Shown in pieces: positions 1-6,937 of a DNA stretch of 11,234 nucleotides (position 1 is its first letter; each line of letters begins with the position of its first letter). Made by a program: the position numbers and the translations under genes. The stretch spans positions 1-11,234 of the forward strand of contig JAFXRA010000176.1 of NCBI GenBank assembly GCA_017526725.1, given 5' to 3'. The notes under the pieces are model-generated. The model saw only the letters and a list, made by a program, of their open reading frames with translations. It was not told the origin of the DNA and searched no databases. The DNA comes from Candidatus Rifleibacteriota bacterium. GTDB taxonomy: Bacteria > Riflebacteria > Ozemobacteria > Ozemobacterales > Ozemobacteraceae.

Positions 1-1692
1 AATTTTCCGCGTGATGCCTCTATGGAAAGGCGTATAATAGAAATACTTCAGTATGAAGAAGGCGGAAAAGTAAATGATATAACCCCAACAATGTGGGAAT
101 ACCTGGAAAACTGTGCAACCAGTCAAATGATCATAGCTATTCTCGCATCTATGGGTAATTCTATCCCTGCCAACAGCTATGATTTTATAGAAATGTGCCT
201 GACCCACCCTGATCCTGAAGTCAGGGCTATGGTTTGTGAAAAAGCGATTAAAAGCGGCAGACCAAGTCATTTTGCATATGTATTAAATCTGGTAGCCGAT
301 AAAGACCCGATTGTTTCTCAAACAGCCTTTTTATCAATAAAAAATCTTCCTGAAGCAGAATTGGCAATAATTCTCGACTACGCCTTAGGTTCACCAGATG
401 AATGGGTTTTGAAAACTGTGGCTCCATTCCTTCCCAATCTCATTACAAATAGTCTTCGCTCTGTAATAGCCAAAGTTCAGTATCACTCAAATCAGCTTGT
501 GGCTCATAAAGCAAGAGAAGCGTTAAAGGTATTGGACGCTATTCCGTATATAACCAAGCGTTCTATGAAAGACCACGATGAAGCGGAAAAACGTAAAGAA
601 GAAGAAAAAGAGAAAAAAGAAGAATATGTAATAGAAAACGGCAAAAAAGTTTCTCTAAAAGAGCAGCTTGAACAGAAGAGAAAAGAGCAGGAAGAAAAAG
701 ACAGAGCTATCAAAGAAGCTAATGACGCTCTCGACCGAGAGCTTGCAGAAATAAAAGACTCCGATATGGCAGATTTTGCCAAATCAATTGATAATTACGA
801 CAGCGTTCTGCCAGAAGAAGAAGGTCTCACAATAGATGATTCCGACGAACTTCCTGAAGAAAAAACATTCACTGAAAACACAGATTTCTCTCTTGAAGCA
901 GATGCACTTGCAGAAATAGACGAAAACACAGCAGAAAAAGCAGTATCAGACATCGTAACAGATGAAAAAGCTTTTTTAGACGCTATAGATTCGGTTAAAA
1001 AACAAGATGAGGAATCTGCTAAACATAAAGAAGAAATTAATTTTGCAGCAGAAGCGGAAAAAGCAATCGAAGAACCTGCACAAGAAATAATCAAACAAGA
1101 AGAAGTGCCGGAAGCAAAAGCAGAAAATCCGCCGAAACCTGAATCAGATACAGAAAATTCAGTTGTCGAACCTGTTCCCGAAAACAATAACACCAGTCAG
1201 CTTAGTTTAGACCTTTCTAATGAACCTGCTGCCAATCAACAAACAGACAGCCTAAGTCTGGATTTGGAAAACTCCGCACAGTTTCTGGATGCTGAAGGTC
1301 TTGATTTGGGAATTGTTCCGCAAAATCAGGAAAGCAGCAGTGAAGACCCGCTGAACATATCAGAATCTGAGTTGAATCTAGATCTCGATATGCCGGAAAT
1401 CAATGTAGAAAATATTGATTTAACAGCAATAGACCTTTCTTCAGAAGCACAGGAAGTAAATAAACCCACTCCCAAACCTGAACCTAAAACTCCAGTGAAT
1501 CCGCAGAAAGCACCTGTTAGCCCAATTCCTTCAAAACAACAAAATACATCTGCAAAATCTTCTCCTAAACCTGCTGTTTCAAAGGTTTCCGTTCCTGCAA
1601 GCGCAAAAGAAATATTTGAAAAATATCCTTCTTTCATTGTTGACCCGCTTTTAGAAGTATATAAAGCATCTACCGATGAAGCCAGACTTTAA
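1..1692 (+). CDS. HEAT-like repeat protein with long acidic linker (5' partial, ends at premature TAA)
   Basis: The frame is already open at base 1 (seven codons before the ATG at 22) and no ribosome binding site precedes that ATG, so the true start probably lies left of the window. Numbering from the ATG at 22, residues 1-175 are paired helices in HEAT style, for example the HPDPEVRAMV and KDPIVSQTA stretches typical of HEAT turns. Residues 180-245 are a Lys/Glu-rich probable coiled coil, and 250-480 an acidic low-complexity linker with three LSLDL/LNLDL motifs (394-455). Residues 480-525 are Pro/Lys-rich, and from 526 a new folded segment begins. No signal peptide or membrane segment is visible, so it is probably cytosolic; a scaffold role is inferred from HEAT families. 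The ORF ends at TAA 1690-1692, but the same frame stays open to 2331, so this looks like the larger part of one interrupted gene. The family is not recognised. Confidence 0.8.
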   Translation, partial: NFPRDASMERRIIEILQYEEGGKVNDITPTMWEYLENCATSQMIIAILASMGNSIPANSYDFIEMCLTHPDPEVRAMVCEKAIKSGRPSHFAYVLNLVADKDPIVSQTAFLSIKNLPEAELAIILDYALGSPDEWVLKTVAPFLPNLITNSLRSVIAKVQYHSNQLVAHKAREALKVLDAIPYITKRSMKDHDEAEKRKEEEKEKKEEYVIENGKKVSLKEQLEQKRKEQEEKDRAIKEANDALDRELAEIKDSDMADFAKSIDNYDSVLPEEEGLTIDDSDELPEEKTFTENTDFSLEADALAEIDENTAEKAVSDIVTDEKAFLDAIDSVKKQDEESAKHKEEINFAAEAEKAIEEPAQEIIKQEEVPEAKAENPPKPESDTENSVVEPVPENNNTSQLSLDLSNEPAANQQTDSLSLDLENSAQFLDAEGLDLGIVPQNQESSSEDPLNISESELNLDLDMPEINVENIDLTAIDLSSEAQEVNKPTPKPEPKTPVNPQKAPVSPIPSKQQNTSAKSSPKPAVSKVSVPASAKEIFEKYPSFIVDPLLEVYKASTDEARL

Positions 1693-1707
1693 GCCATAGA
1701 CCTGGTA

Positions 1708-2331
1708 TTGAATAATCTCACAGCTTTTCTTAACATCTGCTTCTTACAGTCTGCTATGTATTTTGCTCAAGAATCTGATATGCTTACCAAAAGCATAAAA
1801 GACTGCATTAAAGGTAATTTAATAGGGCCCTCAGCAATCAGATGTCTTCATAACTTTGTTTTAGCTATGAAAGCAGTCAGAGGGAACAACATTTTCTTTA
1901 CATTTCCTCTTTCAAAGGTCATGAGCAGTTCTGATGAAACTAATCCTCTGATGCTGATGAGAGAATTAAAAGAATTTTTGAAAGAACCCGAAGAACCGCT
2001 TAATGAAAGTGTTCCTCAAGCCATTGAAGGTTTGTTGGAAATATTAAGAGGTGTAAGATACATTACCAGCAATACGTTAGTTATGCGGGCTCCCCAAGGA
2101 GCTAAGCTTCCTTATGCAGACTTGAGTGGCCCTACTGCAAAACCATTAGATAAAGACAAACGTCCTTCGATGGATTTGCCAGTTGGAGAAGTAATACTAA
2201 TATCAACAGATGGTTCAGAAGCCTTTGGAATGTTCCCTTTCTTTAAGTATTCCAAGAAAAAGGTAATTTTTACCATTCCAACGTCAGAGGAACTTGCCAC
2301 ATTCTATGAAAGACTTGAAATCACTCCATAG
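1708..2331 (+). CDS. C-terminal domain of the upstream HEAT protein, separated by one in-frame stop
   Basis: This lies in the same frame as the preceding gene, only the TAA at 1690-1692 away. The frame is open from 1693 (AIDLVLNNLTAF...), and the possible TTG start at 1708 has no Shine-Dalgarno sequence. The junction falls inside what reads as one continuous helical region (EARL-stop-AIDLVLNNL). The product has an all-helical first half with small-residue and Cys-containing helices (about residues 1-60), a FFTFPLSKV strand-like stretch (62-70), a helix-rich middle, and a C-terminal beta-rich segment (GEVILISTDGSEAFGMFPFF) followed by KKVIFTIPT. I recognise no known domain. It may be translated only by readthrough, may be a pseudogene remnant, or the stop may be a consensus error. 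It ends at TAG, 38 bp before the next gene. Confidence 0.55.
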   Translation: MNNLTAFLNICFLQSAMYFAQESDMLTKSIKDCIKGNLIGPSAIRCLHNFVLAMKAVRGNNIFFTFPLSKVMSSSDETNPLMLMRELKEFLKEPEEPLNESVPQAIEGLLEILRGVRYITSNTLVMRAPQGAKLPYADLSGPTAKPLDKDKRPSMDLPVGEVILISTDGSEAFGMFPFFKYSKKKVIFTIPTSEELATFYERLEITP

Positions 2332-2369
2332 TTAGACTTTTTTATTTACTCATGTTAAAATAAAAATAT

Positions 2370-4085
2370 ATTAAAAGAATACTTCCAGCTTTATCATTAT
2401 TTTGTTTATTACTCACTTCAGCTCAGGCTGCTGATTGGATAAATCGTTTTGACATAACTCCAAAGAAAACAGCCGTATTTAAAGCTTCTCCAATTGATAT
2501 TCCAGAATCAGAAAAGTATGAAGAATCCTCTGTCGAAGATTATAACTCTGCTGTAGCCTTGAATAATCAAGCAATAGATGCTATGAACTCATCAGACTTT
2601 AAGAAAGCGGCAAGTCTGTTAAAAAGTGCAGTGTCAACCTCACCAGCTTCAACCGGTTTCAGAAAAAACTATATTATCGCGTTAAACAAAGCTGGAGAAA
2701 CAAAAGAATTTCTTAAACAGGCAAATATTCAGTTAAGCCTTGATCCAGAAGACCACCAGACCGCTTATAGTATAGGCTTAGTTTATTTAAACAAATATAA
2801 AGATTATGAAACAGCAGCCAATTATTTTTCTTATGCAATAAAACTTGAGCCAAATGAATCAAACTATGTTCTAGCTTTGGTCTCAGCATTAGAAAATACA
2901 GGGAAATACAGTGATTCTGTTTTTGAAATTCTTCAAAAAAATATTAACCAATTTAACGATTCATACCCCTATTATCTTTTAGGTTTAAAATACTTAGATA
3001 AAGAGCTCTATTCAAAAGCTATTAAAACCTTGAACACAGCAAAACAGTATGATAAAAAGGGTTATGCCTTTCACGCATATGATAGAGCTGCATTTTACGG
3101 CGGATACATGAAAGGATTAGAGCCGACTATAAAGGAAACAATTGATAGATTCCCCAATGACCAGAATATTTCCAGCACAAAACGAATATATAGTTCTATA
3201 AAAGATTCCAGCTATAAATTGACGGAACATATAACACTAAAAATATCTAACGCCTCTTCCTTAGAACAATTAAATTTCAATGTCAGACCAGTTAGAGACT
3301 TTCAAGAACATCAAAAAGTCACACTATTGTCCTCTGAGTTAATATCTAAGGGGAAAACCATAAACGCAGAACCAAAACAGAATCCTGACGGTTCTTTCGT
3401 AATAAATGTTCCAAAATCTATGTGGAGTCCGGAAATAGTCCTGGAATTAAAATATAAAATAGACTTGAAAGCATTGTATGGAAAATATATTGACTCTGAT
3501 GACAGACCAGATATTAATACTCTTAGAAAAGATGAAAAATTCAGTTTAGATGACAGTAGACTTAGCAAATTGGCAGATTATGTTGACAACTTAGAATTGG
3601 AAGATTCTGAAAGATTCGATTCTTTTGCAGAATTATATGCTGCCAAAGCTTCTACAGCTATTGCCAAAGGTCTTCATTATCAGGAAAATGGAATAGATAA
3701 TTCCGTATCATGGGCACTAAGCAATTTAGACAAATGTGACTGCACAGAATACTCAAGACTGCTTGCAGCACTTTGCTTTAAAAAGGGAATTCCAGCCAGA
3801 TTGGTTACTGGTTTTTTAATCAGAAGTGATTTTATTGATAAAGCCACATCTATTGGCCATGAATGGTGTGAAATATATGTCCAATCTCGTGGGTGGGTGC
3901 CTTTTGATGCTACTTTACAAGCTTCGATGCGACGTGCATATTTAAAGAATCTGCTTAATGACCAGATATTTTTTGAATATCCAAATAATTATGAAAACAC
4001 TAGAATTGGTGTAGATTACATTGCTAGAAACTCTGACGTAACAGTCGCTATAGAAAATACATACAGAGTTGTAAAATTAAAATAA
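2370..4085 (+). CDS. Secreted TPR protein with C-terminal transglutaminase-like domain
   Basis: The start is problematic. The obvious internal start is TTG at 2559, but the frame is open upstream and encodes a textbook signal peptide (KRILPALSLFCLLLTSAQA, then ADWINRF). Beginning at ATT 2370 gives Met-Lys-Arg-Ile-Leu and 571 residues. The only in-frame ATG (2352) is blocked by TAA at 2361. Numbered from TTG 2559, residues 1-165 form about four TPR-like helix pairs, 215-310 a beta-rich region, and 355-455 a transglutaminase-like fold with the catalytic triad Cys395 (CDCTEYSRLL), His434 (GHEWCEIYV) and Asp450 (WVPFDAT), spaced as in that superfamily. Members act as cysteine proteases, amidases or crosslinking enzymes on proteins or peptidoglycan peptides; the substrate here is unknown, and an envelope location is inferred from the signal peptide. 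It lies 16 bp upstream of the NIF3 gene and is probably co-transcribed with it. Confidence 0.8.
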   Translation: MKRILPALSLFCLLLTSAQAADWINRFDITPKKTAVFKASPIDIPESEKYEESSVEDYNSAVALNNQAIDAMNSSDFKKAASLLKSAVSTSPASTGFRKNYIIALNKAGETKEFLKQANIQLSLDPEDHQTAYSIGLVYLNKYKDYETAANYFSYAIKLEPNESNYVLALVSALENTGKYSDSVFEILQKNINQFNDSYPYYLLGLKYLDKELYSKAIKTLNTAKQYDKKGYAFHAYDRAAFYGGYMKGLEPTIKETIDRFPNDQNISSTKRIYSSIKDSSYKLTEHITLKISNASSLEQLNFNVRPVRDFQEHQKVTLLSSELISKGKTINAEPKQNPDGSFVINVPKSMWSPEIVLELKYKIDLKALYGKYIDSDDRPDINTLRKDEKFSLDDSRLSKLADYVDNLELEDSERFDSFAELYAAKASTAIAKGLHYQENGIDNSVSWALSNLDKCDCTEYSRLLAALCFKKGIPARLVTGFLIRSDFIDKATSIGHEWCEIYVQSRGWVPFDATLQASMRRAYLKNLLNDQIFFEYPNNYENTRIGVDYIARNSDVTVAIENTYRVVKLK

Positions 4086-4101
4086 CAAAAAGGAAACAAT
4101 A

Positions 4102-4869
4102 ATGGTTGCACGCAAAGATATTGTTAAATTTCTAAATCAGCTTTTCTCAGAAGTTAACGTTCCTGATTTTTCATATAATGGACTGCAATTTGAAGGTAAA
4201 GAAGAAGTTACAAAAATTGTAGCCGGTGTTGATGCCACAATTCAGTTCTTTGAAGAAGCCCATAAACGCGGCGGCAATTTTGCCTTCGTTCATCACGGTC
4301 TGTTTTGGAAAGGTGCAGAATGGAGCAGATTAGATAAATACAACACAAGAATATTCAAATCTCTGTTAGCAGCCGATTTGAATCTCTTTGCCATGCATCT
4401 GCCTCTTGATGCTCATCCGGAAGTTGGAAACAATGCAATAATAGCTAAACTGCTTGATGCTGAAAAGGTTGCTCCTTTTGGCCTCTGCAAAGGCAATCCG
4501 GTAGGATTCATCGGCAAACTCAAAGAACCCGTGTCTATTGAAGATCTTAAAGACAGAATCGAAAAAAAAGTAGCCAAAATCAATACTCATTTAGATTTTG
4601 GAAAAAGAATGGTTCAAACCATAGGTATTGTATCTGGCGGCGGATGGAACTCTGTTTTAGACCCAGCCGTATATAGAGGCGAAGTTGATGTTATTTTTAC
4701 AGGTGAAATACAGCATCAGGGAGTTCCTCAGTATAGAGACAGAGAAATACATCTTATTTCAGCCGGTCACTACGCAACAGAAACCTTTGGGGCAAATGAA
4801 GTAGGTAAACTATTGGCAAAAGAATTCAATCTGCCTTACGAATTCATTGACCTCCCCACAGGACTGTAA
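4102..4869 (+). CDS. NIF3 / YbgI family dinuclear metal-centre protein
   Basis: A full-length NIF3-family protein (255 aa; the family is usually about 250 or, with an insert, about 370). Conserved signatures appear in order: NGLQFEG (26-32), FVHHGLFW with His64/His65 (62-69), LPLDAHPEVGNN with Asp103 (100-111), SGGG (178-181), TGEIQHQ (200-206) and SAGHYATETFG with His223/Glu227 (220-230). These match the positions that bind the two metal ions in E. coli YbgI. Members form toroidal hexamers. They are often labelled GTP cyclohydrolase 1 type 2, but the reaction is not established. AAGGA lies 7 nt before the ATG, which fixes the start. It follows the transglutaminase-like gene by 16 bp and its stop lies 2 bp from the stop of the convergent NAD kinase gene. 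The sequence is intact and TAA is clearly a real terminator here. Confidence 0.93.
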   Translation: MVARKDIVKFLNQLFSEVNVPDFSYNGLQFEGKEEVTKIVAGVDATIQFFEEAHKRGGNFAFVHHGLFWKGAEWSRLDKYNTRIFKSLLAADLNLFAMHLPLDAHPEVGNNAIIAKLLDAEKVAPFGLCKGNPVGFIGKLKEPVSIEDLKDRIEKKVAKINTHLDFGKRMVQTIGIVSGGGWNSVLDPAVYRGEVDVIFTGEIQHQGVPQYRDREIHLISAGHYATETFGANEVGKLLAKEFNLPYEFIDLPTGL

Positions 4870-4871
4870 CC

Positions 4872-5759
4872 TTAACCCCAACTCATCTTTGTTCTTAAAA
4901 CGTTAAAGAAATTGCGCTTTTTGAATACTACAATCTGGCTGACTTCTTCTGCTTTAATAATCTCTACAACATCATTATTAAGAAGTTTGAAGTTAGCCTG
5001 ACCATCTAGAACCAACTCAACAATAGAGTGAACACAGGCTATTCTACAGCTTAAAACTTCATTGTCAGCAGCAATAACAGGTCTCGCGCTCAACATATGA
5101 CTGTTTAACGGACAGATAATCATTACATTTACCCAGGGAGGCACAATCGGGCCGCCAGCAGAAAGAGAATAAGCTGTTGAACCAGTTGGAGTCGAAACTA
5201 TTAAACCATCGCCCTGATAAGTATTGATTATTTTGCCGGATATAGAAACATTAATTTTAATGACTCTCAGCATTGGCGCCTTTTGTATTACTACATCGTT
5301 CAAAGCAATGCCAGAATAAACTTTTTCACCATCTCGATAAACGTTTGTTCTGAGCATCATTCTAGGCTCAACAAAATAATTGCCTAACTTTAATCTTCTT
5401 AAAGCAGTAATAGCATTTTTAGGATCTTCCAAAGTCATAAAACCCAAATGCCCAAGATTAATACCTGCAATAGGCAAATTATACTCAGCATAATCGCGTG
5501 CAGCACTAAGTATTGTGCCATCACCGCCTAGTACTACAAACATATCAGCCTGATTCCTTAAGTATTCATCATCAAAAACAAGTTCAGGCATTGAAACAAG
5601 TTTTGCCATAGTTGGTGAAAGCCTAGAAGTAATCTTGTTCTTCATAGTCCATTTCAGCATTGTCTGAACAAGAGGAGGCAAAGATTCCTTCGCGGGATGA
5701 CAACTGAAAGCTATATTTCTAACAGGCTTTTCACTATTTTCTATGTTATTATCTTGCAT
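4872..5759 (-). CDS. nadK: NAD kinase (ATP/polyphosphate-NAD+ 2'-kinase)
   Basis: Phosphorylates NAD+ to NADP+ in the cytosol. From the ATG at 5759 it has 295 residues, normal for the family. Diagnostic motifs are LGGDGTILSAARDY (GGDGT at 78-82), INLGHLGFMT (100-109), LNDVVIQK (153-160), the nucleotide-binding stretch GDGLIVSTPTGSTAYS (183-198) running into the GGPI loop, SARPVI (224-229) and LDGQ (251-254). A longer version starting at TTG 5804 is possible, but the ATG at 5759 has GGA 6 nt upstream and aligns with the usual short N-terminus. It begins 41 bp after the stop of the secreted TPR gene and is probably the last gene of that operon. It is convergent with the NIF3 gene. The catalytic motifs are intact. 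Confidence 0.95.
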   Translation of the reverse strand: MQDNNIENSEKPVRNIAFSCHPAKESLPPLVQTMLKWTMKNKITSRLSPTMAKLVSMPELVFDDEYLRNQADMFVVLGGDGTILSAARDYAEYNLPIAGINLGHLGFMTLEDPKNAITALRRLKLGNYFVEPRMMLRTNVYRDGEKVYSGIALNDVVIQKAPMLRVIKINVSISGKIINTYQGDGLIVSTPTGSTAYSLSAGGPIVPPWVNVMIICPLNSHMLSARPVIAADNEVLSCRIACVHSIVELVLDGQANFKLLNNDVVEIIKAEEVSQIVVFKKRNFFNVLRTKMSWG

Positions 5760-5765
5760 TATATT

Positions 5766-5770
5766 TCCAA
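5766..5770 (-). promoter_or_regulatory. Shine-Dalgarno site deciding the NAD kinase start
   Basis: On the - strand TTGGA lies 6 nt before the ATG at 5759. The alternative TTG start at 5804 would begin inside the end of the upstream gene, so this site supports the shorter protein. Confidence 0.5.
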
Positions 5771-5800
5771 TTTCTATGACTGTTAACCGACAACCAATTC

Positions 5801-6937
5801 TCAATTCGGCGGGAAAATTTCGTAGTAACTTCTTCCACTTCTAATTGAGTTAGCAACACTTCTAGATGATAGACCGTAAACTGTGCCCTTCTGGCTGTTG
5901 CTGATTTTATCAAGAATAGTGAGAGCTGCTTGTTTCTGACCTTTCTTAAAATACAGATTAGCCATAAGAAGCTGAGCGTCCAGATTATTTGGGTCATGTT
6001 TTAAGCAGTTTCTGAGAGATTTAAGAGCAGGGTCTACTTCACCCAGTCTGAACAGGGTGTCACCCAACTGATAATGAGCTTCTGCCCATAGAGGATAAAG
6101 AATGACAACCTGTTCAAAAGCCTTTAATGCATCCAGATAATTTCTACTGAGTTTTGCTCTTAGACCAGCATTAAATTCTTTAAAAACACTTGTAACTTCA
6201 GCATCGAGAGCCATAAAGCCACCGTGCTTTGAACAGGTTACTTCATTATTATTCCAAGAATAGAATCCACCCTTAGGACAAACCGGCGCAGAGGTCAACA
6301 GCCCCTCTTTAACTAAATCTGTAAGAGAAAAATTAACCTTTGCTTTTGGATTTCTAGCAATTACTTTTTCTTGAGCAAGCTGTATCAGCGACATACCATG
6401 AGAACAATCCTGTTTATGCTTTAAATCAACAAAATAAGCAGCAGTCAGCAGTTTTTCAGAAGAAACCGGTTTATCTTCTATCGGTGAAATAGGAGCATCA
6501 CTTGGTCCGCTATACTTCCTGGATTTTGCGGCAAGAACTGGTTTAATCTGATTCTTAGGCTGCATACTATCTTCAATCAGCCTTAGACTATTATTTGCAT
6601 ATTCATCCCCAGGACTCATTCTTAATACAGAAAGGAAAATCTGTCTAGCCTGTACTAAACGCCCTTGTTTTGCAAGCAAAGCACCTTTTAGATTCAACAG
6701 TTTGACATCTCTGGGGTTTATTCCTAAACCCGTAGCAATTGCTTTGTTAGCCGCTTCCAGATCATTTTTTCTGGCTGCCGAAAGAGCCATAAGATAATAA
6801 GTGTCTGCCTTGGGAGTTCTCTTGGATTTTTCTAGGATATCCTGTACAGAAACTTTTGAAGAAGGAGTATTGAACTCCTGAGAATAACCGGAAAGAGGGA
6901 CTAACACCATTAGTATTGCTGCAAAGTATTTTTTCAT
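5801..6937 (-). CDS. Secreted TPR protein with pilin-tail-like cysteine segment
   Basis: 378 residues, family not recognised. Residues 1-19 are a signal peptide (MKKYFAAILMVLVPLSGYS), so the protein is probably periplasmic or envelope-exposed. Residues 43-120 hold about two TPR units, 130-165 a Pro/Ser-rich linker, and 165-243 an inserted domain. That insert has Cys178, then SLTDLVKEGLL, Cys220-Pro-Lys-Gly-Gly, and Cys235-Ser-Lys-His238-Gly-Gly, a pattern that resembles the C-terminal tails of some pilin-like or pseudopilin proteins (CPxGG...V.CSxHG). Residues 250-345 form about three more TPRs. There is no prepilin cleavage site, so it is not itself a pilin; the tail may bind metal or form a disulfide (inference). 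The start overlaps the previous gene's stop as ATGA (6934-6937), which implies translational coupling. It ends at TGA. Confidence 0.85.
   Translation of the reverse strand: MKKYFAAILMVLVPLSGYSQEFNTPSSKVSVQDILEKSKRTPKADTYYLMALSAARKNDLEAANKAIATGLGINPRDVKLLNLKGALLAKQGRLVQARQIFLSVLRMSPGDEYANNSLRLIEDSMQPKNQIKPVLAAKSRKYSGPSDAPISPIEDKPVSSEKLLTAAYFVDLKHKQDCSHGMSLIQLAQEKVIARNPKAKVNFSLTDLVKEGLLTSAPVCPKGGFYSWNNNEVTCSKHGGFMALDAEVTSVFKEFNAGLRAKLSRNYLDALKAFEQVVILYPLWAEAHYQLGDTLFRLGEVDPALKSLRNCLKHDPNNLDAQLLMANLYFKKGQKQAALTILDKISNSQKGTVYGLSSRSVANSIRSGRSYYEIFPPN

Noticed and set aside
504..1637. Three long open frames on the - strand opposite the HEAT/acidic-linker gene (504-782, 795-1193, 1326-1637)
   Set aside because: Their Ser/Phe-rich composition is the mirror of Glu/Lys-rich codons on the + strand; no ribosome binding sites, no domains.
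1690..2363. Genome-wide reassignment of TAA to a sense codon
   Set aside because: TAA ends the NIF3, transglutaminase-like and NAD kinase genes at family-typical positions, and the other long genes contain no in-frame TAA.
2559..2561. TTG 2559 as start of the transglutaminase-like gene
   Set aside because: It would cut off an in-frame signal peptide and the first helix of the TPR region; no Shine-Dalgarno sequence in front.
4885..4915. Possible terminator hairpin just right of the NIF3 stop (TTCTT...AAGAA around AACGTT)
   Set aside because: The stem is only about 5 bp, it lies within the NAD kinase coding region, and no T-run follows.
5802..5804. TTG at 5804 as NAD kinase start
   Set aside because: It adds 15 non-conserved residues overlapping the end of the upstream gene; ATG 5759 has a GGA site and the usual family N-terminus.
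5749..5997. 82-codon - strand frame overlapping the end of the secreted TPR gene
   Set aside because: It is a frame shadow of the TPR gene; no domain and no separate start signal.
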